DNA of 64,000 nt from Unio delphinus (taxonomy: Eukaryota > Mollusca > Bivalvia > Unionida > Unionidae): positions 541,001-605,000 of the forward strand of contig JAQISU010000119.1 of the NCBI GenBank assembly GCA_029339505.1, written 5' to 3'. Shown piece after piece: positions 47,922 through 57,803 of the stretch (position 1 is the stretch's first letter; every line of letters starts with the position of its first letter). Position numbers and translations under genes: made by a program. Below the pieces are notes generated by a model that worked only from the letters and a program-made list of their open reading frames with translations, had not been told where the DNA came from and did not search any database.

Positions 47922-48423
47922 TGTTATTGTAATTGTCATTGTCAACGTTGAAATTGTTTTCACGCTCCAATTTCGACATTGTTGAATCATACAACCGGAC
48001 CATTTTCGAGAATTCATCATCGGATATAAATTCGTCATTGATGGATGTTGAGATCAACATTGACAACTGCGAGTACGCGTTGGATACCATAGCGAGTTTA
48101 ACAACGTAGTCGTGTAATTTTTGCTGAGAACACGATTTTTTTTGTTATTCCGGTAAATACTCCAGCGATTGTTGCTGCTGCGGATATACAAATTGGAACA
48201 ACAACTGGAGCTATCATAGTCACCGAAGATAGTATTATTCCAGCGCTGGCAATTACACCAGACACCGAATACACGGTTACATCAATTATATTTATTCTCC
48301 GTTGATATTTTTTTTACTTTTACACGATATTGTTCAGTGAGTATTCCTAGACTACCGTAGTTTGAAATTCTTTGATGGTATTATAGCGATATTGATATAC
48401 TGAAGGTACCGTTGATGACATTT
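47824..48423 (-). pseudogene. Hydrophobic protein with IS-DEEF-type tail, frameshifted
   Basis: Starts near 48423 (MSSTVPSVYQYR). After stops and frame changes it gives a long apolar segment (VIASAGIILSSVTMIAPVVV, about 48280-48170), then basic residues and a helical tail with NDEFISDDEFSKMVRLYD (48040). A protein with this layout, hydrophobic Gly/Ala/Val core then a short acidic IS-x-DEF helix, is common in Mavericks. Function is unknown; membrane interaction is likely. The end overlaps the start of the penton-like gene. Confidence 0.55.
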
Positions 48424-48517
48424 TTATCTATTAACACAGTAAACAATTTACAATTGAAAATCCTTTGGTGAAAATCTCTTTGAGATTTTCCAATTCTACG
48501 AATTTCAGTTGAAATCG

Positions 48518-49401
48518 TTAACGATTTAATTGTTTACTTAAATCAGCTACGAATTCCACATACCATGACATTGAAATGCTAGCTAGATTATTATCAGTGG
48601 ATGTAATCGTGAATTGTTCAATCGTATCCTTGTCGATAATTGTTGATATCGTATTATTGACTCCAGATGAACTCAACGATGATATATTAAACAACGTTGG
48701 TGTTACTAACGTTAATCGATAAATTCCCTTTACGGTTGCAGTAAGGTGTAAAATATTATTTGTAGGTGTCCACGTATATGATCCGTGTTGAATCGTGTAT
48801 ACTTCGTCGATAGTTCTATCATGAGGAATTTTTGTTTTTTCAACTATTGCTATCATCCTTGTTGCATCTGCTACAATGGCATTTGTGGTCGTTTTAAGAT
48901 CATCGATAGATTTTTTAATATCAGGAAGTTTCATATCGAGTTTATCAAGTGTTGATCCGAGAAATTTATCAACGATGTTTTTACGAAAAGTTGAAAACTG
49001 TTTTACATGTTCTTCATATTTGGATTGAAGTGTTGCTAGTTCCAACATAGAAGTTTTTATCTCTGTAAGCTTCGGTGTAGTCACAGGCGGAACACCAAAG
49101 AAATTATTTGCGGGAGTTTCAATGGCGTCAATGATATCCTGTTGGAGTTGATTAAATTTGGTTATATGATCGTTATAATCGTCACGTAGTTTTTTCATAT
49201 CATTAGCGGAGTCACCAGCAGTGACTTTAACGTCATCGATCGTTTTTTGTAATCCCGTTATAGCATTTATTTGATCATATAATTTTTTTAATTCATCTAA
49301 GTTTGCTATCGATGAGATAGCTTTGTTGATTTTTTTTTTACTTGTCCGATAGTAACTGTTTCGGAAGGACGTGGTACTGATCTTCCAAAAATATCTGCCA
49401 T
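48518..49401 (-). pseudogene. Fibre-like coiled-coil protein, one frameshift
   Basis: ATG at 49401 (MADIFGRSVPRPSETV) after an AT-rich TATATAAC box. About 295 residues: a short conserved N-terminal tail, a long heptad-rich shaft (KLYDQINAITGLQKTIDD, NDHITKFNQLQQDIIDAI, FRKNIVDKF, DIKKSIDDLKTTTNAI), and a beta-rich C-terminal domain (YTWTPTNNILHLTA ... SISMSWYVEFVADL). This tail-shaft-knob layout suggests a spike or fibre anchored on the penton, by analogy with adenovirus; that is inference. The frame breaks in a T10 run at 49330-49339. Confidence 0.6.
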
Positions 49402-49440
49402 GTTATATATTACACGTTTCTCTTTAAGCGATTGAAAATT

Positions 49441-49866
49441 CTACAAATTTTTCATCATCGTGTATTCATGGATGGCCTTGTGAGGTAATTTAGAACTTGT
49501 CGAGATAGCCATCAACGCGTTAAGGGTTTCTTGTCCACATATTGGAGGATCTGTTAATGTCTGCGTGGGTAACGTTGAATACCAAATTGGAATTTTTGAA
49601 TTACTTTGTAATTTCAACGAAATCATAGACACATATTTGACAAATTCGTTCGGAGGTGGTAATCCATATGAGTCAAAATAAATAATACAATGTGGATATA
49701 TTGCGTAACAAACCCAATGAGTTCCAGGTCCAGTGTTATCATCGAGATTAATTATACCAGTTTCTGGGATTTGTGGTTGTGCTGGTAATTGATCTTTCAT
49801 GAACACACCTCTGAAATGCTTTATTGGGAGTTTTTTTACAGCGCCAAGTAAATCAAAATTTGACAT
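49441..49866 (-). CDS. Adenain-like cysteine protease (virion maturation)
   Basis: I choose the ATG at 49866 (MSNFDLLGAVKKLP). The frame stays open to 49935, but that extension is only hairpin repeats. 141 residues. Catalytic His is H50 in GPGTHWVCY, the acid is D65 in YFDSYGLPPP, and Cys is C110 in PPICGQETLNAL, in the order of the adenovirus protease family (C5). Proteases of this family cut capsid precursor proteins during assembly. The reading frame is intact, an exception in this element. It lies between the pVI-like and fibre-like genes. Confidence 0.9.
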   Translation of the reverse strand: MSNFDLLGAVKKLPIKHFRGVFMKDQLPAQPQIPETGIINLDDNTGPGTHWVCYAIYPHCIIYFDSYGLPPPNEFVKYVSMISLKLQSNSKIPIWYSTLPTQTLTDPPICGQETLNALMAISTSSKLPHKAIHEYTMMKNL

Positions 49867-49934
49867 TGGTGAAAATGAAAAATCCTTCGAATTTTCAGCG
49901 GATTTTTCCATGGAAAATCCCCTTGAGTTTTTCA

Positions 49935-50388
49935 TTAACTGGTTTTGTACTGTCTTGTGAATCGACTTCCTGGTAGTCTGAATCCTTTTCCTTTTCTTTT
50001 TCTCGAAATTCTTCCACCGGATTTTAGACCTTTACCAAGTACTTTATTGACAACATTAGAAGCAAGTGCTCCAGCTGCCCCAGTTCCCAATGCTCCAAGA
50101 AGTGCCGGAGCCGCCGACGCAATCAATCCTGGAATCACAGCCAACAGCGGAAATATTCCACCGGTTTTAACCATATCTTTGATTGCCGCTTGTGAAAAAG
50201 TCAATCTTATTCCGGTTTTTGCTTTTGACGCTTTATTGAAGTGATCAAGTTGAGTCTTCGTCAGCGATAGTTTATTTGTTCCACCTGTCATTGATTCTTT
50301 TTTAAGCGTTATTGTTGCGCCACACAATGTAGAATTTTTCGATTATCTGACCAGGTGTCAGAGTGACATTAACATAATTATACGACAT
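49935..50388 (-). pseudogene. Basic/hydrophobic virion protein (pVI/pX-like), one frameshift
   Basis: The true start is probably the ATG at 50388 (MSYNYVNVTLTPGQ), directly after a TAAATAAA box. A shift near 50335 leads into CGATITLKKES, LSLTKTQLDHFNKA and RLTFSQAAIKDM. Then comes an apolar, amphipathic stretch (FPLLAVIPGLIASAAPALLG) and a basic tail (SRKRKGKGFRLPGSR). Gly-Gly sites could be cut by the neighbouring protease. A membrane-lytic or DNA-condensing core protein is the likely role (inference). Confidence 0.7.
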
Positions 50389-51857
50389 TTTATTTAGATA
50401 GTGATCATCTAATTGTCCTGGTGAAATTGCCTTGAAAATTCTTTCAGAATTTTTCATTTTAATGGAAATTCTTTAAATATCTGAAAGAATTTCAATTACA
50501 TATTTGAAAACATTTACATGTTTTTCACTGGTGCATCAATGACTCTCATTTTTACACCACCACCTTCAAGTATCATATTTTTATCACTGAGAATAACAGC
50601 AACCGCTCTAAATCCTCCAAGAGCATCACCAATACGAACTTGAAATTTTACATCAACGGTTGAATGTTTGGATAGATCAAGATGTTGTAATGAAAAGTAA
50701 TAAATCGGATATAATTCTTTAAAATCCACTTGTGATATTTGAAGTCCAGTATCGATGTTTTGATCATGACCCATAAATGACCACAATTGATGATAAACCC
50801 ATCCTATTTGATTGTTTTCGTAATCGATAATAAGATTTTCCGCAGGTTCTTGTTGATTACTTTTTCGCAATGATACTTCACTGACGCTACAACGATCAAA
50901 TATCATATGAGATCTCAATTGTAGACTATCATTTGCAGCACCAGCTATTTTTTGAGTTCTATTCGAATTTTGTAACACGACAAAAACATGTCTTGGCGCG
51001 GAAATATTCTTCGTCAACGCAAGTTGCCAAGTAAAAATTCCAGTACCTGTACCGGATGTAGTAGCTGTTGTGACATCACACCAACTCAACATTGACTTTC
51101 CTCCTTGGTCCATAAACGACAGCAACCGAGTCTCAACAGTCAACGATGGAGTCATAATTGGCATCCACAACGTTAACTTTGTCAATGTTACAACACCATC
51201 TCGTACAGGATCAGGTCCGTGCCAAAGAGCAAGATTATCTCTTCATGTGAGAACTACAGTGTGACTAGCACCAAATATTACTCTTCGGATGTCTTGGCAA
51301 AATCCAAATATATGCGACAACAGAATTGTACACGAAAATCTACCTAGGTTATCTATGTTCTTTTTTCGTGCTGCAAATCCCGCGTTGTACTCGGAATTAA
51401 CGCTTACAACAACAGCTTCAGATTCAGCATTATCAGCACCCCCTGCAACTTTTTTTGGTATTCTAACTATATATGGATGATGATTAGCGTAATTGGTAGT
51501 ATCCTTCGCAAACATCATTGAATGACCCACAGATTTAATAAAATCATCAGAGTATCTAGCCAAACCTACAACTGTGGTTGCAATATCAACATCATTATCG
51601 ATGGATTCAATTCTAGTAGAATTAATTATATATTGGGCGTTGTTAAATAATGCCATTATACCGTTGTTGACAAACCCAATCGGGATATCTTTAAGATTAT
51701 CACCAGCTGCAAACTCAGTATTATCATGTTTTCTTAGTTGTCCTTCTACTTCGATGTATGCTTCGCACGGTAAGAACTATTTAGATGTATCATCGAATCT
51801 AAGTTCAATTCGTGATCTTACATTTGGATCCTGTGCTCGATATGAAAAATATTGATA

Positions 51858-53343
51858 CCGTATTTTGGCGCATATATCCCGCACACGCAGATAATCCGCA
51901 CCCTCATATAGTCCGCGGGTTTTGGGGTTTTGTGTAAAAAATCGTTGGTATAACCCGCACCTTTGTATAACCCGCAACCATAGATATATTTATACAGCTA
52001 CAATCGGAAATGAAATCAATTACAGGATCACGGGGCTTCGCTGATGTAGCAAACTGCGATTCTGTTTTCCGTTTTGGTGACAAAATATACCATCTGGTGA
52101 TATTTGTGGCGACACCAATTTTGGCTGATAAAAACCGTATATAGTCTTGCGTTTGGAGTAGAGAAAATCAAAGGCACCATGACAGGAAACAATGTACTGG
52201 AATATATTGTTAAAATAACAAGTCCTTGTTTCATACTGGCAAACCACACTAACAGTGCACTGTTATATCATAATCCGCTAATGATGATATCTGGCCTTAT
52301 TACTTTATGCAACTGACTAGTCAAAATCCGAATCCGCAGAAGGCGGAAACGTAAAATGAGTACAGTCAAGCAGATGACACTAATTTAAAAACAAATACCA
52401 GATGGAAGAAGAAAAAATACGTTTGCTGACACTTCAAAGAGAAATGATTACCTTTGAAGCACTGATATATACTAAACAAATAAAACAAATCTGTTTCAAT
52501 GTTCTACAATTATCTGAAGTTGCCGCAGCAATAACAAACAGGTATTTGTTTCACCCTTCAACTGGAGCCTTTAGCGGCGCCATCATCAAAGTAAGCCGAC
52601 GACCTTTGCTCAATAAAAGTCAGGAAAAACACGGTACACAGTGCTTGTGTGCGTAGGAGCTGTGCCTCAACTACAGGCTACATAAACACGGACATTTTTA
52701 AATAATCTTGTATTCTTGTGAAGTGTAGATTCGAGTTTAAATAATTTCTTTCTGTTTAATTTAAAAAATGCCGAAACGAAAGTCTTACACAGCCGACTTC
52801 AAGCTAACTGCCATTGCGTATGCTGAAGTGCATGGCAATAGAGCCACAAGCACAAAATTTGATATTGATGAGAGTGTAATCCGAGGTTGGAGAAAAGAAA
52901 AAGGAACGTTGGAGAAGATGAATCCACGAAAACGTGCTCGTCGCGGACCTAAAGCAAAGTGGCCTCACCTTGAAGCTGACCTGAAGCAGTGGATCGTGGC
53001 CCAGCGGTAAAATTAGGTACCGTAGTTATTTCGATTGAAAACAGAAAATATTGATTATGAAAACGTGACGGATACGAAATTTTAAGTTTTTATCCCGAAA
53101 TGTTGATTTGGTCCCGATACCGTAAGTTGTTGTAAAGTCACCGTAGTAGCCATAATATCCAACCCCGCAAAACAAAACTAGAACAATATATGTTATGTAG
53201 TTACGTTTTTCAAACAATATGTTGAAATATCATTATGTGTAAAAAAAATTGTGATATAGCCCGCACCCTTATATAACCCGCACCCCCCCTGCGGGGTTTG
53301 TAAAATCTGGTATAACCCGCGGGATATATGCGCGAAAATACGG
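51858..53343. mobile_element. Pogo-type element inserted in the capsid gene
   Basis: 1,486 bp. Inverted ends CCGTATTTTGGCGCATATAT (left) and, inverted right, CCGTATTTTCGCGCATATAT differ at one base. TA is duplicated (51856-51857 and 53344-53345). Several AACCCGCACC direct and inverted words follow inside each end. It carries only the first part of a transposase, so it is non-autonomous. Confidence 0.95.
52768..53010 (+). CDS. Truncated pogo transposase, N-terminal DNA-binding half
   Basis: 80 residues (MPKRKSYTADFKLTAIAYAE) form the first helix-turn-helix (psq/CENP-B N type) and the start of the second (KAKWPHLEADLKQWIVAQR). No DDE catalytic domain follows before the element ends. An AT-rich leader precedes the ATG. 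It could be a DNA-binding peptide or simply a deletion remnant. Confidence 0.85.
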   Translation: MPKRKSYTADFKLTAIAYAEVHGNRATSTKFDIDESVIRGWRKEKGTLEKMNPRKRARRGPKAKWPHLEADLKQWIVAQR

Positions 53344-53439
53344 TAATCGCGTGTAGAATTATTTCTTCCTACGGGATCATCTACTTTAAGAGCATCATTG
53401 ATTTCATCCTTGAACATTTTATACTATAACACAGTTGAT

Positions 53440-53862
53440 CTAAATGTTTAACCGCTTCAAACCAGAACCAGCAATTGTTCTCAACCTTGCTTTTGCCATT
53501 TTATTAATTGCACTGCCTATTTTAGGTGGCATTTGTTCCGTAGACTGTAGTTGAAGATTTCTTAGATTTTTCTTTTTATTGGAGGAAGCGCCTCTCGCCA
53601 ACGACATAAGTTTTTCTTTTGCATCGCCCAACATGTGAAATGCGCTATTACCAATAGCTGTACCAGCTCTATCACCAAAAACTCCAATAGCTTTTGACGC
53701 TATTTCTTTACCAACAGGTAAAATCTTTGGAGCAATTCTAGTAAATAATCCAGTAACAATATCACCGAGTCCATTTCCATACGTGAGCTTGTAAACCGGT
53801 AATCTTGAGTTTACAACATATTAAACAGGTCTTGCTCTGTTCATACTACGATGTACTATCAT
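53440..53862 (-). pseudogene. Small basic virion core protein, one in-frame stop
   Basis: ATG at 53862 after ATTTAAATAAA. 140 codons in one frame with TAA at 53821-53823. Contains VYKLTYGNGLGDIVTGLF, an amphipathic Ala/Gly/Ile region, then a basic half (SSNKKKNLRNLQ, MAKARLRTIAGSGLKRL). GNGLG resembles a processing site. It lies directly upstream of the major capsid gene. A minor core protein is inferred from composition and place. Confidence 0.65.
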
Positions 53863-53893
53863 TTTATTTAAATGTTATATATCTAATCAGTGA

Positions 53894-54844
53894 TTAATCA
53901 CTATAATAATCATCGATGAAACTACGATATAGTCCGATATCCATTACACCACCTTGAAATAACCATTGACAGATTTCAGTCGCTTCGTTAATTATCTTTG
54001 GGGAATTATTTCCAGCTCATTTTCCTCCAATAAGAACTTCTAACCGTGATATATCATCGAGGACACTTCTTGAACAGGGTATATTACCACCGTGATATCC
54101 CATACCGGTAAATTTTTCTTCTTCAGGTTCTTCTCGTTGAGGATCTTCCATAACAGGTTCTTTTTGTTTTCGTGGTCGTCCTCGTTTTTGTGGAGTTGAT
54201 TTTGTGCGTTTTCGTTCTTCTGCTCATTCTTGTTTTAATCGTTCTCGTTCCTCTTTCTCTCGTTGTTTTTGTTCAATTTTTAGTCGTTGTTCAGTTACTA
54301 ATAAACCTCTTTTTTCCTGATTTTCGAGATATTCTCGTTCAACAGCAGTCAAATATGCCTGATATATGGGATCATCATTATCAATTTGTGGTAGTTGATT
54401 TTTAATTTTGTAAACTGCTTTAGCCAAATCACCTACGTTTTTTATATAACCTTTTTGTCCAGGTTTTAAATAATTTTCTTTAGTGTAATATCTCAGCGCA
54501 GCAAAATTTACTAAATCAGTTATATCATCTTTATCAATCTTCGCTAAAGTTTCCTCAGTAAATTTATCTCGTAGCTCTTGAACTCTATTATCTGGTTTTT
54601 TAGGAGGTTTAACCTCTAGTTGTGCAACCGCAGGTTGTGATTCTTTTATCGCGGTTACAACTTTTCCAGTAGCCACAGTTATAGGCTTAAATAATTGTTC
54701 AGTATCAGCGGTAAAATCTAATTTTGCTTGTTGTCGAGCTTGCAAATTATCTCTGAAAGAATCTCTCACCGGGAGAAATTTCTTAATCGCAGCCAACCGT
54801 TCTCTAGTTAATCTAGTTATTTGTGCTTCTCCGATATTTGACAT
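53894..54844 (-). pseudogene. Right-end protein with coiled coil and AT-hook-like motif, two stops
   Basis: ATG at 54844 (MSNIGEAQITRLTRERL). 316 codons in one frame, with TGA at 54224-54226 and 54017-54019. An N-terminal helical region, then IDKDDITDLVNFAALRYY, a charged coil (QRLKIEQKQREKEERERLKQ), an AT-hook-like KRGRPRK, an acidic stretch, and a helical C-terminus (EICQWLFQGGVMDIGLYRSF). A gene with this last helix sits at the same end in related elements, as I recall. It may bind DNA or act in morphogenesis; unproven. Confidence 0.65.
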
Positions 54845-54884
54845 TTATATAAATAAAAATCGAAGATTTTCAATTGGTAATTCG

Positions 54885-55199
54885 GTTAACCCCTTAGCAG
54901 CAACGGGGGTGATGACAACGACAACATCGAAGATGTCGGCGTCGATTCTGTTTACCCCGCGTGGATGCTTCTATTAAGCATTTATAAGAAAGCTTTGGAT
55001 TACCAATAAAAGTCGCCTGTAATGGTTTGTCCGATTTATCCTCTTCTTACATTTTTTTTGGGTTTTGAGAAACCCCTAATTTGACAAATAGAGCTCTAAA
55101 ATCGTTAAGGCTCCATTTGGCAAAAGGAGGCTTAAAATATTTTGCTTAAATTTAAATCTAAACCCAATTAGAGATGTCGGATTCACCCCCTCTGCTGCT
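54885..55199. repeat. Right terminal inverted repeat of the Maverick
   Basis: Inverted partner of 38915-39228. The outer tip reads AGCAGCAGAGGGGGTGAATC in reverse complement. Confidence 0.95.
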
Positions 55200-55204
55200 G
55201 TTCA

Positions 55205-55984
55205 TGACATGTTGGTGCAATGTGAGAGTACTGTCTAGAGTAAAGCCTAGATTTTGTACTATGTGAATTTAATATTAGTGTTGCTGATGTTTATTTTTTG
55301 ACTGAGTAGGACTTGAACTACAGTAACTTGAATAAGGCTGTATTGTGAATGCCAAATACAATGTACATGCTGGAGACAGTGAAGTAATATATCATGGTTT
55401 ATTGTGTCAAATGCTGCAACCAAATCAAGGAGGGTGAGGACTGTACTATTTCCACTGTCCAAAGCAGAGAGAATGTCATTAACTACTTTCAGAAGAGTAG
55501 TTTCAGTACTGTGCCAAGAGCAATATGCAGATTGTACAATGTACATTGCTAAAAAGTCTGTTTAAATTCTGATGAGATTCAAGTTTGGTTAGAATAACTT
55601 GTTCTACAGGATTTGTTTATATGAACAGGAGATTGGAATCTGGGCGGTAGTTCTTTAAATTCTTATGGTATAGTGTTGGTTTCTTCAGCAGAGGGTTTAC
55701 AATGGCAGTTTTTATATGAGAGAGGTATTAATAACATGATTTAGTGAAGGCAAGCACTCAAGCAGCAGTGATGCTGGAATTGGATCAAGTTCACATGACT
55801 CACCGGTGCAGTCTTCATCACAATTGTCCATACTAAATCCATAGAGAAAGATTCAAATGCTGCTAATGGTTGTTTCAGAAATTCTGTATTGCAACTGTAT
55901 GACGACAATGAGTCAATTTAAATAATGTTGTCAAAGTTATTTCTAATGGATTGTGCAGAAGAAATTTGCAAAGAGGTGAGAAGG
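55205..55984 (-). pseudogene. CR1/L2-type LINE, reverse transcriptase core
   Basis: Reading leftward: SCELDPIPASLLLECLP (about 55790), a decayed NYRPISNL-type block, QSAYCSWHSTETTLLKVVND (55530), LTLLDLVAAFDTINHDILL with its catalytic Asp (55420), and HQHVMNICKAAF across the Maverick target site. Several stops and shifts. It is the older host sequence into which the Maverick (left) and a pogo element (right) inserted. Confidence 0.88.
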
Positions 55985-55986
55985 TA

Positions 55987-57294
55987 CAGTGGGACCCCGC
56001 TATAACCCGCCCCGCTATAACCCGAATTCGGATATAACCCGGTCGTGGCATGGTTCCCGAAATTTCGGGTAATTTATTACAGGTATTTTTCTCAAAGACC
56101 AAAAAAAAAAAAAAAAAACATTTTAAGTATAAAAAAAAAAGGCAAGAGTTTAATTATCATTCTCATATTCGTCTAAACAGTGTGAAAAAGAACCTGTAGA
56201 AAATGTATTATCAAATTTTCTTCTAGTTTTGTGCAAAAATAAACGTCGTTAATACGAACCAATTGCTGGGCCTACTGAGAACATTGATCTTTGTTTATTG
56301 TTGAAAAATTACAGCTCATAAGTGTTAATATTATAATTACTGATTCCTGAGTAATGAAGCCATCGTGTCTGCTTTGTGTTTGTCTTTAATGCATTCTGAA
56401 TACAATGGTTGCTCTAATAATCTCCGATATATGTTCCCTTAATTTCATACACAACTAAACAATAGCCAATGCGTGGGTTGATAAAAGATTCTCACCAAAA
56501 TGTATAAATCAATCAATTTAAGTACATTGTTTATCATCAAAGTGAACTGCCAAGCTAAACAGTGATTCAGTGGTTAAAACCTGCTGTATTAGAGTACATC
56601 AAAAGAACATGACACAATAGCTGGGCGGCAAGTTCAAAGGACTTTGACTAGCAGCTTGGGTGGGAAAATGTGCTGAAATTTACAAGGACTGAATTCAGAG
56701 ACGGAAAGGTCCTGAGATGTACATGTAGTTATTATAAGAATACACTTTAGCTTCCATTATTTAATCTACGGACATGTACTATTTCATCATTCGTTACGTA
56801 CACCCGTTACGTAATTTTTGCTATTTTCTTTTCATTGAATTCAGTCACATAATGATCTGTGACAAAATTATTGAATATTTTACATCCTTGTGTGGATATT
56901 TTCGATGGAAATATATGTATTATGGATTCAGTGTATGTTACAAGATTCGCTGGTGAGTACACGGTGTTGATACTCTTTTCATGCAATAGATTATACAGGT
57001 ATATATAAATTAGACACGTGTATGTACCAATGCATGGTTCTCTGAATAAAGTAACATATTAAATCTGCAATTTCTGTTACCACAGTAAATGTTTTTCTCA
57101 TTTAATATATATTGATTAAAATGGTAATTGTGCCATGCATTTTCGCACCCGTCTTTATGTAACCCCACCCCCCACCCTGCAATTAAATCCAAAAATGTGT
57201 TGGTATTGTACATGGTTGCTTATAACACGGTTCGGTTCATAGCCCGGTCGGATTCTATGGCTCCCAACTACCGGGTTATAGCGGGGTCCCACTG
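55987..57294. mobile_element. Pogo/Tigger-like non-autonomous element
   Basis: 1,308 bp. Inverted ends CAGTGGGACCCCGCTATAAC, TA duplicated at 55985-55986 and 57295-57296. Inner ends repeat TATAACCCG words. No transposase. It includes the repeat shared with 30255-30475. Confidence 0.9.
56556..56770. repeat. Dispersed repeat, inverted copy of 30255-30475
   Basis: See 30255-30475. Lies within the pogo-type element. Confidence 0.85.
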
Positions 57295-57296
57295 TA

Positions 57297-57420
57297 GTTG
57301 GAAATGATGTACATTTGTTCCTAGACATTTGTTTGTTTGTTGTCTCAAAGAGCACTTTGCAGCTGGAACTCTCCGTGATCTTAGTACTGTAGTGTGATAA
57401 TTTGGCTACATGGACTATGT
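57297..57420 (-). pseudogene. CR1/L2-type LINE, piece upstream of the pogo insertion
   Basis: LFETTNKQMSRNKCTSFPT reads up to the TA at 57295 and continues across the element at 55984 into a decayed block before the RT. This is the region between endonuclease and RT. Confidence 0.6.
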
Positions 57421-57776
57421 GATGTTCTTCTTTGCGGCTTCACAGATTTGCGGCTTCATAGATTTGTTTATGAATAGTGTGTATTTTGGAAAACCAGTCA
57501 ATCAATGGAAGCATAAACGCTTTATAGTAAATAGTTCTAGTCTCCTTTGTCAGGTTATATTGTATTCTATTGACATTTTTTATGTGAGTGACACACATTA
57601 TCTACTTGTTTTTGCCCTTAAAATTTCTGTGTGGTCAAATTGTAAGCTAACCTGCATGGATTACTCTCTTCACATGCTTTAGGTCACATCCTATATTTTA
57701 GCTAACTCTTGATTGTGTTCTGTATGATATTAGCAAACAAGTTAGCAGTTTATAACATTGTTTTTATTCATTTCAG
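57421..57776. other. Non-coding DNA before the two-exon gene
   Basis: No feature supported other than the polypyrimidine acceptor (TTTTTATTCATTTCAG) at its end. Confidence 0.4.
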
Positions 57777-57803
57777 AAACGGTTTTATAGGAACTCTTCA
57801 ATC

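Larger units (their letters stand above)
50514..53417 (-). pseudogene. Major capsid protein (double jelly roll), split by a pogo element
   Basis: ATG at 53417 (MFKDEINDALKVDDPVG) is preceded by TATAGTATAAA. Coding stops at the transposon boundary (TA 53344-53345) and resumes at 51857. Without the insert and one TA, 1,416 nt stay in one frame, 471 residues, a normal length for Maverick capsid proteins. Recognisable pieces: VRSRIELRFDDTS, CEAYIEVEGQL, MALFNNAQYIIN, DNLALWHGPDPVRDG, FTWQLALTKNISAPRHVFV, LYPIYYFSLQHLDLS, VKFQVRIGDALGGFRAVAVI. Two premature stops lie inside: TAG 51777-51779 and TGA 51243-51245. The protein would form the hexagonal capsid shell. Confidence 0.92.
38915..55199. mobile_element. 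Maverick/Polinton (adintovirus-like) endogenous element
   Basis: 16,285 bp, bounded by long inverted repeats whose tips read AGCAGCAGAGGGGGTGAATC, with 5-bp direct repeats GTTCA at 38910-38914 and 55200-55204. It encodes all diagnostic modules: integrase, family-B polymerase, packaging ATPase, adenain-like protease, double-jelly-roll capsid and a penton-like protein. Early-type genes (ATPase, zinc-ribbon/PLA2, integrase, polymerase) fill the left half. Virion genes fill the right half, all on the minus strand. A PLA2-like domain and several basic hydrophobic virion proteins point to the adintovirus side of the group. At least ten in-frame stops, several frameshifts and one nested transposon show that it is a relic as sequenced. 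Confidence 0.95.

Noticed and set aside
49867..49935. N-terminal extension of the protease (start at 49935)
   Set aside because: The extra residues are coded by the hairpin repeats seen at other junctions; the ATG at 49866 fits the family.
41015..54226. TGA recoding (a TGA-reading genetic code) in the Maverick
   Set aside because: TAA and TAG interruptions also occur, host exons end normally, and CpG decay explains the TGA excess.
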